Of a stretch of 64,000 bases of DNA, positions 50,294 through 61,600 are shown in pieces (position 1 is the stretch's first letter; the number at the start of each line of letters is the position of its first letter). Source of the stretch: Paenibacillus sp. SYP-B4298. GTDB taxonomy: Bacteria > Bacillota > Bacilli > Paenibacillales > Paenibacillaceae. The stretch covers positions 372,001 to 436,000 of the forward strand of contig NZ_CP115484.1 of assembly GCF_027627475.1 (NCBI RefSeq), in the 5' to 3' direction. The translations under genes and the position numbers were made by a program. The notes below the pieces were generated by a model. It made no database searches. It had not been told where the DNA came from and saw only the letters and a program-made list of their open reading frames with translations.

Positions 50294-53200
50294 TTGCTTA
50301 GGAATAGCAAGGCATATAGGCTGTTGGCGACTCTACTGATTATTTGCTTGCTGGCGCTGCCGGCTCCAGGATGGTACACACCCATTGCCAAAGCAGCGAC
50401 ATTTGCAGCAGACCGGGAGGTCGAATTTCAGAGAGGGGGGCGCGTCGGGAACGCCACGTATTCGGCGACGAATGCGACGATCAATTTCAGCGGCAACTCG
50501 GACGGGTTTCGCTATACCAAGAACAGAGATTTCATCATCGACTTCGCTGCGGGGGATACGATCCTCTATCGTGGAGATTTGGTTGAATTTGATCTCAGTG
50601 TTGCGAACAACACACTGTTGAGCGATCTGGCTGCAAGCGGCCATGCTCAAGTTGAGGTAGGGTGGAGTTTCCTGGAATGGCAGGAGGAATGTGAGACGAG
50701 CGTAATGGGAATCTGTGTCGACAAGGATTATCAAGGCACGGAAGCCTGGATTGATATTAACGGGTCCAATGTAATCCACGAGGAAGCTTATCATGGCGGG
50801 GTTGGCTCGCGAAGCGCGACAAGAACCTTAACTCCCAACATGACCATCAAAGTAAAGGTAAGAGGGATTCGTGACAAGACGGATGCGCCATCCGGCGTGC
50901 GCGGGCTGTACTTCAAGTTCTCCGACACGACTCGCCCTGTTATGAACAGCTACACCTTCACAGGAAGCGGAGCACGGTGGACGAACCCGAATACGGGTGA
51001 TGAGGAGTTGTACGTCAAGGCTAACGAGGATATTAAGCTGTCCTATAACTTTAGCGAGCCTGTTCGGCCGAACACGCTGAACAATGCGTACTACGAGCAT
51101 TTCACCAGACATCCGCTGTTCGTCAGTGAGCCGGGCACAGGCTTGCCGGCATCGGGTGAGCAGCAATATATGAAGAATCTGACGTACACAACTGCAGCAT
51201 CCTTGAAGAAGCTGAACAAGGATATTGTCTTCCAATACATAGGGTCCAGATACCATAGCAGCGCTAACCGCGGTCTGGAGCCTAAGATCACCGGCACCGG
51301 TAGCGGGGCGCCAATCGATCAGCCGCTAGAGCAGAAGTTCAAGGAAGCGGAGCTGACGGATGCGGCGGGCAATGCGGTCGATATGTCGTTCCCTAACCGG
51401 GCAAGCGGGAGCAGTGACGATTATCTGAGAGCGAAGACGGTCAATCCATTCGATTATGACAACGGCGGATTGAAGGTCATTGTCGATGCCGTGCCGCCGA
51501 AATATTCCAAGACGGCCAACGGCGTTCAACCGGAGATTTTGACCGGAGTGACGCTCAATGATAATGATACGATCGACTTTACGTTGCAGATGACGGAGGA
51601 GGCCGTCGTGAAGCGCGGGTGGGAGGTAACGAATACATTCCTGCTGTTCAACAACGGTATGAAGGCCTATTACGTCTCCGGCGAAAATTCACGCAACTGG
51701 CTGTTCCGGGCGTATGTCACCGACACATTGGTGATGGAGACACCGCTGCTCAAGGTGATCTCGCTTGGCAACGATCAGAAGGGCAATGATTCCGATACCG
51801 GCGTCATTCAGGACTACGCAGGCAATCTGCTGATGCAGCCAGCCAACTTCAAGGGCATTCATACCGATGAGCTGGGCAATGACCCGGCCTTGATGGATTC
51901 CACGATCGATTGGGCGACGCTCGCGATCGATAATACGAAGCCGGTCATCGGCTTCCATTATGAAGCGGACGGCGCAACGAACCAATTGTATCTCAAGAAC
52001 GGCAAGGTACGGATCGATGCCAATGATCCGGCGGTGAAGATTCCGCATCTGGAGCCTGATCTGCCGCAGCGCGGCACCGAGCGTCCGAGCCGGGGCATCT
52101 ACCGCCCGTCCAACATGACCGGAGCAAGCTCTCCATCTGTCGGATTGGTCTACTACTGGTGGAGCCAGAACCCGAATGATCCGCTTGCGGGCAAGGAAAA
52201 TGATCAATTCGCAGCGATCAAGCGCTACTCTCTGTCGGCCAAGCAGCCGTCCGAGGAGCTGTATCCGGGCGAATATCCCGATCTGCAATTGCAGGTGAAC
52301 AACAACAAGACGAACATGATTGCACCTCCGGCAGAAGCGTTGACGGCGGAGAACAGCGGCGAGTGGTACTTGCATACGTGGACGGCGGATATGACCTGGG
52401 ACACTGCGCGCGAGCTGATGCAGTATGCCAAGATGAAGGATTTTGTTGCCGCCAATCCATCGCAATATGAAGCGTGGAAGGCAGAGCAGCCGAATGCGTC
52501 CGAGGCGGAGCAGATCTTCTACGCCAACAACAAGGCGCTTGCGGCAGTCGGCCAATATGGCGATACATCGGTCTGGGATCTCTCGGATTTTAAACAGGAG
52601 GATTCCAACTGGGCTTATAACGTGGCTACGCTGCGGCTGGACAACAAGCCGCCGACGGTCACGGTTCATGAGGTGAACGGCGATCAGACCGTGAATGTTC
52701 AGGTGCGGGCAACCGTAACGGACGAGCATAGCGGTGTGAAGCAGGTATTCTATCAATGGGTGAAGGAAGGCAGCCAGCCATCTGAGATTGAATGGCGCCA
52801 AGCGGTGCTGGCAGGCGGCGAGGCAACCTTCGTTACCTTGAACAATGTGTTTGAGGATGGCACGTACCAACTGTACTTCAAGTCAACTGACAAGGCGGGC
52901 AATGAGGAGATCACGTCGCTGGAAGCGCCGGTAACCGTTGATTCGAAGCAACAGGTGCAGGGAACCTTCCTCACGGACTCGAACCCGGACTATGCTCAGA
53001 GCCATGCGGTACGTTTCTCGCTTAGCGGCTTAACGCCAGATCTGGTCGCCTATGCGATCAGCGGCAACGCCAGTCGCCCCTCAGAGGGGAGCTATAGGGC
53101 GTTGGACGCGTTGGCGGATGATCCGGGAGCCTATCTGATCGAGGCCGACCCGACGCTGAACGGCATACAGTATGTGCATATGATGGCGCGCGAAGGAGAA

Positions 53201-55525
53201 CGCAAGTATTTCTACTCCAAGGCGTACTATTTCGACAATGAAGCGCCAAGCGTGACCTTCAGCAAGCAAGGAGTGGCCTATCCGCTGGATAGCCAGGAGG
53301 TGAAGGTTACCGTCACTGAGCCATACAGTACACAAGGCGTGACCGCCCAATATCTATGGGTCAGAGCGGGCGAGCCTGAGCCGACCGATCAATCGGCTGG
53401 CTGGACAGCGCTACCGGAGGATAAGGTAGCCGTCATTAACGGCACTGTCCTGTTGCCTGGCGAGGTCGCAGACTTCAAATTGTATGTACTCGCTAAAGAT
53501 GGCGCTGGCAACAGTGCGATCTCGAGCACGACAGAGACCTTCAAGGTATCCCGTGCGGGCGGAAGTGACACGCCTCCGGCAGATGCGGAGTCCGATCTGA
53601 TCTATCTATACGGAGATGATCAGGATGGCTACACCGCCGTCATGAAGCTGAGCCTGGCTACAGAGGATAAGCGCGGCTATGAGTTCTCCCTGTCGCCGGA
53701 CTTCGGCGAGAGCTGGGGGAAATGGCGGCCATACACGAACTTCGCAGCGCTCAAGGTTCCTTCTGCCAAGGTGGCGGATCAGCAGATTATGATCAAGTAC
53801 AGAACACCGGGCGGACAGACCAGCGAGCCGGCGGGACTTACGATCAGCACCTTGTCCGAGCAGGAGCCGATCTATGCGATTGCGACACTGCATACGACAA
53901 GACCGGTCAATCCGAACCGCGGGGTCGACATCGAGCTGGCGCTGCCGCTTGGCATCAAGGCGGTCGCAGCGGAAGTCAATCCTGCTCCGCTCAAGCGTAA
54001 GGGCAACACGTTTACGGTGAAGGAGAATGGGTATTACGCATTTGACTTGACAGATACAGCCGATGCGAACCGTCCGCAAGAGACCTTGTATGTTGTGGTG
54101 AACAACATCGACGGCATCGCGCCACTGGGCAGTATCGAGTATTCGGTGACGGAGCCGACGAGCAGCAATGTCAACGTCAAGCTCGGCACCTCCGAGCCGG
54201 TCACGATTACGAACAATCAGGGGCGGAATGTGTATACCTTCACAGGGAACGGCACGTTTACCTTTGAATTCAAGGACGAGGCGGGCAATACGAATACGGC
54301 GACGGCAACGGTGTCGAATATCGACAAGGAAGGGCCGCAAGTCAAAATCGTGCGCAGCTATACGTATGGCAGCACAGGCAGCCAAACCTTCGGCACGGTA
54401 ACGGATGACAGAGGCAACATCCTCCTCTCCTCCGGCTTGACGCTAGAGGTACAGAAGGCCGACGGAGCAACGAAGGACTTCATCATGCTCAAGGGCGAAC
54501 CATTAGTGACGGTGCGCGAGAACGGCTTGGTGACCTTCATGGTCGCTGATCGCAAGGGCAATACGGCGACCATCACGGAGGAAGTCAACAATATCGCCGG
54601 ACTGGCGCCTACACCGGAGCAAGTATCCTATACCTTTGTTGATGACACAGGGGTGGAGCTCGCACCTGACAGCATCGTTACGATTGATGGGCAGAAGTAT
54701 GCGAAGGGCGCTGTCAAAGTGACGCTCAGTGGCAAGACAACTGCGCCGAACAAGGTATTTGCTGGTTCTGTCCCGGTTGTGGAGGACGATGAATATACCA
54801 ATCTCATTAGCCAGACGGATGGTGCATTCTCTTATTCCAAAGTATTCAGTGTTGAGGGCAGCACCATGATTGCACTCTCTGATCTGGTGGGCAATGTCAA
54901 CAAGGTGGCGGTGACGGTCAAGGGGCTGGATAACATGGGCCCTGAGCTGACACTCAACCTGCCGACCACAGCCATCGTGCAGAACAAGGCGAACTTCGAT
55001 TTCCGTACCGATCTTGGCGGATACACAGTGACGGATAATGTATCTGCACCGGAGAACATCAAGGTCGAGGTAGATGATCTGAAGCTGGAGCAAACGGGAC
55101 GGCAACTGGTGACCTATACGGCAACTGACCAAGTCGGCAATGTCACCAAGGTTGTGCAGGAAGTGTTCGTCGTGAGTGACCAAGGCATGCTCATCTTCGG
55201 CAACGATCGTCTGATCTCTGCGGGACTGGGTGAGTCGGTGCTGTTCGACACCAGCTCGATTACCTTCCGAATCAGCCGATTCAACGTGATGGACGTTGGG
55301 GGCAAGCAGTTGACGAACGAGCAGGCTACCTTCGATCTGCTGTATCAGCCGGGACTGTATCGCGAAGGGCAGATGAAATACATCGCCCAGAAGCTGACGT
55401 ATGAAGAGCTGGTCAGCGGCAAGTTCACGGTGACCTTCCCGCAGGCGGGCTGGTATACGGTGATCGTAAGAAACCAGGAACGTGAACGGGAATACGCAAC
55501 CTTCTTCATTACGAAGACCAAGTAG
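50294..55525 (+). CDS. Giant secreted Ig-like repeat protein, 1743 aa
   Basis: The start is TTG 50294, 8 nt from AAGGAGG; GTG 50288 in the same frame is too close. The signal peptide is LLATLLIICLLALPAPGWYT up to about AKAATFAA. The rest is a series of beta-sandwich modules. Several repeat the pattern of 'NIDGIAPLGSIEYSVTEPTS', 'FEFKDEAGNTNTATATVSNI', 'YFKSTDKAGNEEITSLEAPV', typical of bacterial Ig-like domains that follow the phrase K-D-x-A-G-N. No catalytic domain, SLH domain or LPXTG anchor was seen. It is followed 97 nt later by the S-layer-anchored giant, and the two are probably cotranscribed partners. Confidence 0.8.
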   Translation: MLRNSKAYRLLATLLIICLLALPAPGWYTPIAKAATFAADREVEFQRGGRVGNATYSATNATINFSGNSDGFRYTKNRDFIIDFAAGDTILYRGDLVEFDLSVANNTLLSDLAASGHAQVEVGWSFLEWQEECETSVMGICVDKDYQGTEAWIDINGSNVIHEEAYHGGVGSRSATRTLTPNMTIKVKVRGIRDKTDAPSGVRGLYFKFSDTTRPVMNSYTFTGSGARWTNPNTGDEELYVKANEDIKLSYNFSEPVRPNTLNNAYYEHFTRHPLFVSEPGTGLPASGEQQYMKNLTYTTAASLKKLNKDIVFQYIGSRYHSSANRGLEPKITGTGSGAPIDQPLEQKFKEAELTDAAGNAVDMSFPNRASGSSDDYLRAKTVNPFDYDNGGLKVIVDAVPPKYSKTANGVQPEILTGVTLNDNDTIDFTLQMTEEAVVKRGWEVTNTFLLFNNGMKAYYVSGENSRNWLFRAYVTDTLVMETPLLKVISLGNDQKGNDSDTGVIQDYAGNLLMQPANFKGIHTDELGNDPALMDSTIDWATLAIDNTKPVIGFHYEADGATNQLYLKNGKVRIDANDPAVKIPHLEPDLPQRGTERPSRGIYRPSNMTGASSPSVGLVYYWWSQNPNDPLAGKENDQFAAIKRYSLSAKQPSEELYPGEYPDLQLQVNNNKTNMIAPPAEALTAENSGEWYLHTWTADMTWDTARELMQYAKMKDFVAANPSQYEAWKAEQPNASEAEQIFYANNKALAAVGQYGDTSVWDLSDFKQEDSNWAYNVATLRLDNKPPTVTVHEVNGDQTVNVQVRATVTDEHSGVKQVFYQWVKEGSQPSEIEWRQAVLAGGEATFVTLNNVFEDGTYQLYFKSTDKAGNEEITSLEAPVTVDSKQQVQGTFLTDSNPDYAQSHAVRFSLSGLTPDLVAYAISGNASRPSEGSYRALDALADDPGAYLIEADPTLNGIQYVHMMAREGERKYFYSKAYYFDNEAPSVTFSKQGVAYPLDSQEVKVTVTEPYSTQGVTAQYLWVRAGEPEPTDQSAGWTALPEDKVAVINGTVLLPGEVADFKLYVLAKDGAGNSAISSTTETFKVSRAGGSDTPPADAESDLIYLYGDDQDGYTAVMKLSLATEDKRGYEFSLSPDFGESWGKWRPYTNFAALKVPSAKVADQQIMIKYRTPGGQTSEPAGLTISTLSEQEPIYAIATLHTTRPVNPNRGVDIELALPLGIKAVAAEVNPAPLKRKGNTFTVKENGYYAFDLTDTADANRPQETLYVVVNNIDGIAPLGSIEYSVTEPTSSNVNVKLGTSEPVTITNNQGRNVYTFTGNGTFTFEFKDEAGNTNTATATVSNIDKEGPQVKIVRSYTYGSTGSQTFGTVTDDRGNILLSSGLTLEVQKADGATKDFIMLKGEPLVTVRENGLVTFMVADRKGNTATITEEVNNIAGLAPTPEQVSYTFVDDTGVELAPDSIVTIDGQKYAKGAVKVTLSGKTTAPNKVFAGSVPVVEDDEYTNLISQTDGAFSYSKVFSVEGSTMIALSDLVGNVNKVAVTVKGLDNMGPELTLNLPTTAIVQNKANFDFRTDLGGYTVTDNVSAPENIKVEVDDLKLEQTGRQLVTYTATDQVGNVTKVVQEVFVVSDQGMLIFGNDRLISAGLGESVLFDTSSITFRISRFNVMDVGGKQLTNEQATFDLLYQPGLYREGQMKYIAQKLTYEELVSGKFTVTFPQAGWYTVIVRNQEREREYATFFITKTK

Positions 55526-55622
55526 AGGAAGCGGCAACCCTGGATAGCGCGGCTCCGCCTGTCATTGGTACATGAGCGGGGCGGTGCTCGCCAGGGAGGA
55601 TGAACAGACAGGAGGTAGTAAT

Positions 55623-58600
55623 GTGTTGCTTATGAAAAGAACGCTTGTCCTTTTGCTGGCCTTCGTCTTGACGATGACCGCCAATATAAGCGGCCTGCAG
55701 GCCGTTGCGGCAGCGGCTTCAGCGCCCGAGGTGACGGTGCTGCAGAATGACTTTGTGAAAGTAACGGTCAATAACAGTACGGGACGCTTCAGCATTCGTA
55801 CCGTGGAAGGACAGCCGATCCGCAAGAAGGATCAGAACGTGGATATGCTGTTCCAGGGTGACAATCCTGAGACTTCGTTTACGACCTTCCGCATTGACGG
55901 AACGGACTATATCTTTGGTAATCCATACAAATTCGGGGCGAACTTCTTCTCTGAGATTACCGCTCCGGTGATCGTTAACAATACAGACGGCACTCGCCAG
56001 ATCGAGACAGTCTGGAAGATCAAGGGTGTGGAGATCAAGCAGATTCTGCTGCTCTACTCCGACGCCTCGAATAAGAAAAATGCCGGTAACGTCAACATTC
56101 GCTACGAGGTGGTCAACCGCAGCGGAGCGAAGGTGGAACTGGGCAGCCGGATTCTGCTGGATACGATGGTGGCGGGCAATGACGGGCCACAGTTCCAGAT
56201 TGGCACAGCCTACCGCGCGCCGCTGCTGGTAGAGCGCAAGCTGGTGCATGATCCGAAGGCGGAGCTGGGCGTGAAGGATGAGGATGTCAACTTCTACAAG
56301 CTGCCTCCTTATTGGGTCATGCGCGACCAACTGGATCTGTCCAATCCGCTGGCAACCAATGTAGTTGCTTATGGCTTCAATAATATTGCCGAGGCGAACA
56401 TCAACCTTGTCGACGAGATGATCGTGGGACACTGGAATGGCCTGGCTAATACGAAGTGGGATTACAACATTAATTCCAATCTTGACTTCACCCGTGACAC
56501 CAATGATTACGGCACGGCAGATTCGGCGGTAGCCTTCTATTGGAAGCCGAAGGCGCTGGATAATCAGAAGGTGCAGACCTTTGAGACCATCTATGGACTG
56601 GGCGAAATCATTGAACCCGACAAGATGTTCTCGATTCGCTACATCGATCCGGTGCAGCAGCTCGCTACACTGCAGGATAACAGCGATTATGTGAACGAAG
56701 GCATCTTCGACATTATTGCTGAGGTGGAGAATATCGCCTCCTACAATAAGGAGCATAGCAAAATCAGTGCCGAGCTGTCGCTGCAGAGCGGGCTGAACTT
56801 CGTCAAGGTGGACGAGGAAGGCAAAATTATTCGCGATGCAAATGGCAAGGCGCAGATCGAGGCCTTCCGCAGCAAGTCGCTGGAGTTCCTGAAGCCGGCC
56901 ACGCCTGAGGAAGCGGCGCAGGGGATCGAGCCGAAGTATAAGCCGGGGGATACGATTACCGTATCGTTCAAGGTGCAGGCGAAGGGGCGTCCGTGGCCGA
57001 CGACCAAAGAGTACATGCTCAAGGTAGCCAGCCCGGAGACGCAGAAGGAGATCGAGGGGATTGAGGATGAGAGCATCAAGGCTCAGTTCGAAGCCACGCG
57101 AGCGAATTTTGTATTGCTGCCGCCTGTGGGACAGGCCGTGCCAACGTATGTCTATGCGCTGTCGCCAGGCGAGCTGTACACGGATGACATCAAGTATGTC
57201 ACCCTGAACCTGTCCAATATAGAAGCGTACAATACAGGCAATGACACGGCGGATCCGAACTTTGATCTGTACTTCAAGGAAATCGTGACAGGAGAGCGCT
57301 ACAAAATTCCGGTCAAGGATTCCGTATTGCTCCAGCCGACTGATGACGGATATTCCGGGGATATGCGCATCTCTTACAAGGGCGGAGATCGGGTTAATCG
57401 CAACGGCGAGATTATCGAGGCCGGGCGCGGACCAGAGCTGCCACTGGGAGAATACCAGGTCGAGATAGACTACAAGGGCGATACGGGCGGCGACGAGGAA
57501 ATTGCTGCGATGTATGACATCACGACCAAGCAGACCTTCCTGGTAACCACGAACCAGCAGGCGCGTATTCGGGAAGCGAACATTATGGCGGTCTACAAGC
57601 AGACCTTCGACCTGAGCGGTGTCGGAAGCGGCGGTACACCGAAGCAGGAGCTGGTGGATGAGCTGAACACGATGTTCCCTGGCGAGCCATTCAGTACGTC
57701 GACTGCGCTGAAGGACTCTGTGACGGCCTACAAGCAGACGAAGGCATTGTTTGGCATAGCGAGCAAGGCTGTCGATCCGAAGTTCAAGCTTGATGAATTC
57801 CTGGACGACGAAGCACTTGAGGAAGTTCCGGCCTACAATTACAAGCTGTTTGCTTCCGAGGAGGATCTGGAGGAGTTCTTTGACGACGAGAATAACGAGG
57901 AGGCGGAAAACCGCGAGAAGCTGGTTGTTATTCGCGGGATGATCCGCGAGGTCGGCGAAGGCTCTGATCTGCAGGCCGTTGTTGATACCCGCACCGAGCC
58001 GGCGATCATTAATGGCGCGGTAGCGTATAAGGGCAAAGACCTGGCCTTCGTGCGCGGCAAGCTGGATATTTTCGGCGCCAAGACCAAAGTCTCCGGCTAT
58101 GACACGATGCCGTTCTTCGATACGATGTTCGTCAAGGGTGACGGCACGCTGAGCGTAGCCAGCAGCGGCTTCGTCTTCCATCAAGGCCAATGGACACTCG
58201 ACTTCTTCAACGGCTTCAACAAGACGGTCGAGCGTCAAGAAGATGATGACGACGATGATGATGAAGATGAGGAAGAGGAAGAAGAGAAGAAGGAAGAGGA
58301 AGCGCAAAACGCCAAAACCAATGCAGAGGATGATTCCCTCAACGGCAGCCTGAAATGGGCAGTAGGCGGTGTAGGCGATCGCATTAACCCGCTGCGCCAG
58401 GTGATGATTGAGCAGGTGTACTTCAACAAGCACAGCCTGTTTGCAGCGCCAAGCTTCTCCATCTCTGGCTTTGGCTTCTCCTTCAACGACTATATTCTTC
58501 GTGAAGAGGGCATATCCTTCGGCGGCTCGATCAAGCTGAAAATTATAGAAGGCGAGATCAAAAATGTCGTCTTCAATGAGAAAGGCTTCGTTGGCGTCGA

Positions 58601-61600
58601 TGCCGGGCTGAAGTTCGAGCTGGAGCAGGATCTTGGCTTGATCGGCAAGAAGGACGACAAGAAAGGCAAAAAGGACGACGATGATGGTGGCGGTGTGAGC
58701 GGCGAATTGAATGTCGTGCACTACGTCCAGAAAGTAGAGGATATTAGCAATCAGTACGGCATCAAGTTCAAAGCCGAGCTGAAAAATACGATTGAGATTG
58801 AGGCCGAGCTGGCCTTCAAGCAGGTGGCCGACGGCAGGGTGCTGCCGGATGTTATTGCCTTCAGCACGACGCTTGGCAATCCAGGTATTCTGGTAGCCGG
58901 GCAGACCTATCTGACGGCAGTGCGCGGAGCAGTGCGCGAGCTGGCGGACACGATTGCAGGCGGTACCAGCAAGGACCCTTTCCCGCTGACGGTGCAGGCG
59001 GGAGTGGATATGCGCTTTGGCATGGCGCCAGCGTATTTCTTTGGAGCTGTTGACCTGACCGTGAAGAGAACAGGCATCAAGATCGAAGGGAAGCTTGATT
59101 TCTCCACCAAGGGCGATCCGAAGAAGAGTGACCTCATACCGATGCTCAGCCTGGCGCTGCTGGAAGCTCAGTGGGTGACGCCATGGTTCGTTCGTCTCGC
59201 CGCAGAGGTAGATATTGGCGGCTGGGATGTCGTCATCGGCAAGGCTGGCATCTTCGTCGGTCAGAATCTGGAGAAGAACCGGATTGATTTTGAAGGATAT
59301 ATGGGCGCGAAGATTCAGATTCCTTCCAGTGTTCCAATCGTTGGTGGATTGCCGCTCTCCAGCGTGTTCTTCGGCATCAACAACGACAAGGTATGGGGCA
59401 GCGTTGGTGTGCTGCTGATCACGCTCGGCGTGACCTATTATTGGGGCGGTGGAATTGAATTCGGCACCTCCGGTGAGGAGCTGCCAGAAGGCTTCATTCA
59501 TATGGTTATCGATGATCCGGAACGTGGCCCGCGTCTCATGGTAATCGGACAGGGCGTCGAGACGGTAGCCACCTCTTGGATTGATGCGGAACAGCCGACA
59601 CAAGGCATTGTATACCGCAATGTAGCCGAAGGCGTGAACGTGATCGAGAACGGTCAGGCCAATGCAGGTATTGGCGGCATTACAACCAAGAACGGCGGCC
59701 GTGTTCATGAGATTCCGATGACGGGCGTGTCGGGCAATGCGTTGATTGAAGTGCAATATGATCAGAAGGAAGTACCGAGCCTGACACTGAAAGATCGTAA
59801 TGGCAAGGAATATCCTCTCATCATGGATAACACGAATACGAACCCGAATGCCAATGCCTTTACTCAGATTATTCCTGCATCGGAATCGGTGGACGGCGTC
59901 GATCTGAGGAAGCTGTATATCATCGTTCCTGAGGCTCAAGCTGAAGCCGGCGGAACATGGAAGCTCACCTCGGTTACTCCAGTGGAGACACGGCTGCTTA
60001 ACGTGCCGACCGCCCCAGGGCTTTCGGATGTGGAGATTATCGAGGACAGCACAGATGCGAATCAGTTCACGGCATCCTGGAAGGTGCAGAATGCCCAGCC
60101 TGGCGACACCGTCAGCTTGTATCTGACCGCTGAGCCGGTAACCCAGACGACAGGAAAGCTGGAGAGCGGCGAGGAGGTGCTGGAGCCGGGCGAGCCAGGT
60201 ATGCTGATTGCCAAGGACATTCCGGTGGTCACGAGCGGTTCAGTGAGCGGTTCGGTTACAAAAGGCAGTCTGCAGGTCGATGTGACCAAAGTGAGCATGA
60301 TGGGCGAGGTCGAAGATATTCGCGGTCTGCTCGGTCAAGGCAAATATTATCTGCGCGCAGAGCTGAAGTCTCATGCAGCATATGGAACCAAGACCTCGAC
60401 GAGCACATTCCAGATCATCGATCCGCTGGCGCCACAGCCAGTGAGCGATGTCGCGATCGAGCCGGCAGGCAATGGATTGTTCTCGCTGTCCTTCAAGCCG
60501 GCGGCGAAGAAGGAAGGCCATGAGAGCTTCGAGCACAGCTATCTCATTCAGGCGCTGCAGGAGAAGGATGGCAAGCTGCAGACCTATGAGAACTTTGGCG
60601 ATATTCTGTTCACTGCCGATGAGCTGGCGCCATATTGGAACAGCAAGAGCGGCAAGTATGAGGGGATTCTGATTGGTGGCTGGACGCCAACGTCCACAAC
60701 GGATGAGATCAACACAGACAACCTCAAGGGCACGACGCTCGATAAGCAGAACGTGAAGTATGTTGGACTGCTTACGGGTCAGGAATACATTGCCGCAGTC
60801 TCGGCAGTCACCAAGCCGACCAAGCAAGCCGACAAAAATGAGAACTATCATTATGCGGAGCTGACGCGGAGCACCAAAGAGCTGCTGCCGATTCCGAAGA
60901 AGCCTGTCCTGCAGGTGCAATCCGACTCAGGCAAGATCACTGTGCTGCCAGCATCGAGAGAGCTGCTGACAGGCAAGACCGAGCAAACGCTGCAGCTCAC
61001 CTCCGATCAGCCTAACGTTGAGGTTGAAGCCTTGTATGACGAGAAGTCGAGTGGCAAGGCGGTACTGACCAACAGCGGCAGCGGCAGCAAGGGCACGCTG
61101 AAGCTGGACCAACTGAAAAGTGATGGCACGTATGCTATTGAACTGGTCTCCAGAAACACGAAGACCAAGGATATTTCGGTGACGATGCTGTATGTGACCG
61201 TAGACACGATCGCTCCGGTGCTGTATATCGATCAGCCGTTGACGGGCGAGCGGACGACGAATGGCAAGATCAAGGTCGTTGGCAAAACATCCAATGATGC
61301 GGAATTAAAAGTGAATGGCACTCGCATTGAAGTAGCGCAGGACGGCAGCTTTGAGGGCAGTGTAGCTGTGGGCAACAGTGCAGCGACAGCCATGCTGGAA
61401 TTCGCAGCGGAGGACGGCGCAGGCAATAAGAATGCGGCAAGCGTCCAGATTACCAATGACGGCTTCGAAGCACCTGCAGGCTTGGTGCTGAAGGAGCTGG
61501 CGGCGATGAAGCCGGGCGAGAGCGCAAGCTTCCAGGCCTATCTCAAGTATGTGACAGGCAAGGATGCAAGCGGCAAGCCGAAGTTTAAGGAGGTTGCAGT

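Noticed and set aside
55719-59939. A 1406-codon open frame on the minus strand
   Set aside because: It lies wholly inside the giant SLH protein gene, has no ribosome site and reads as the complementary frame of a GC-rich gene (many Leu/Ile/His/Arg). It is a shadow.
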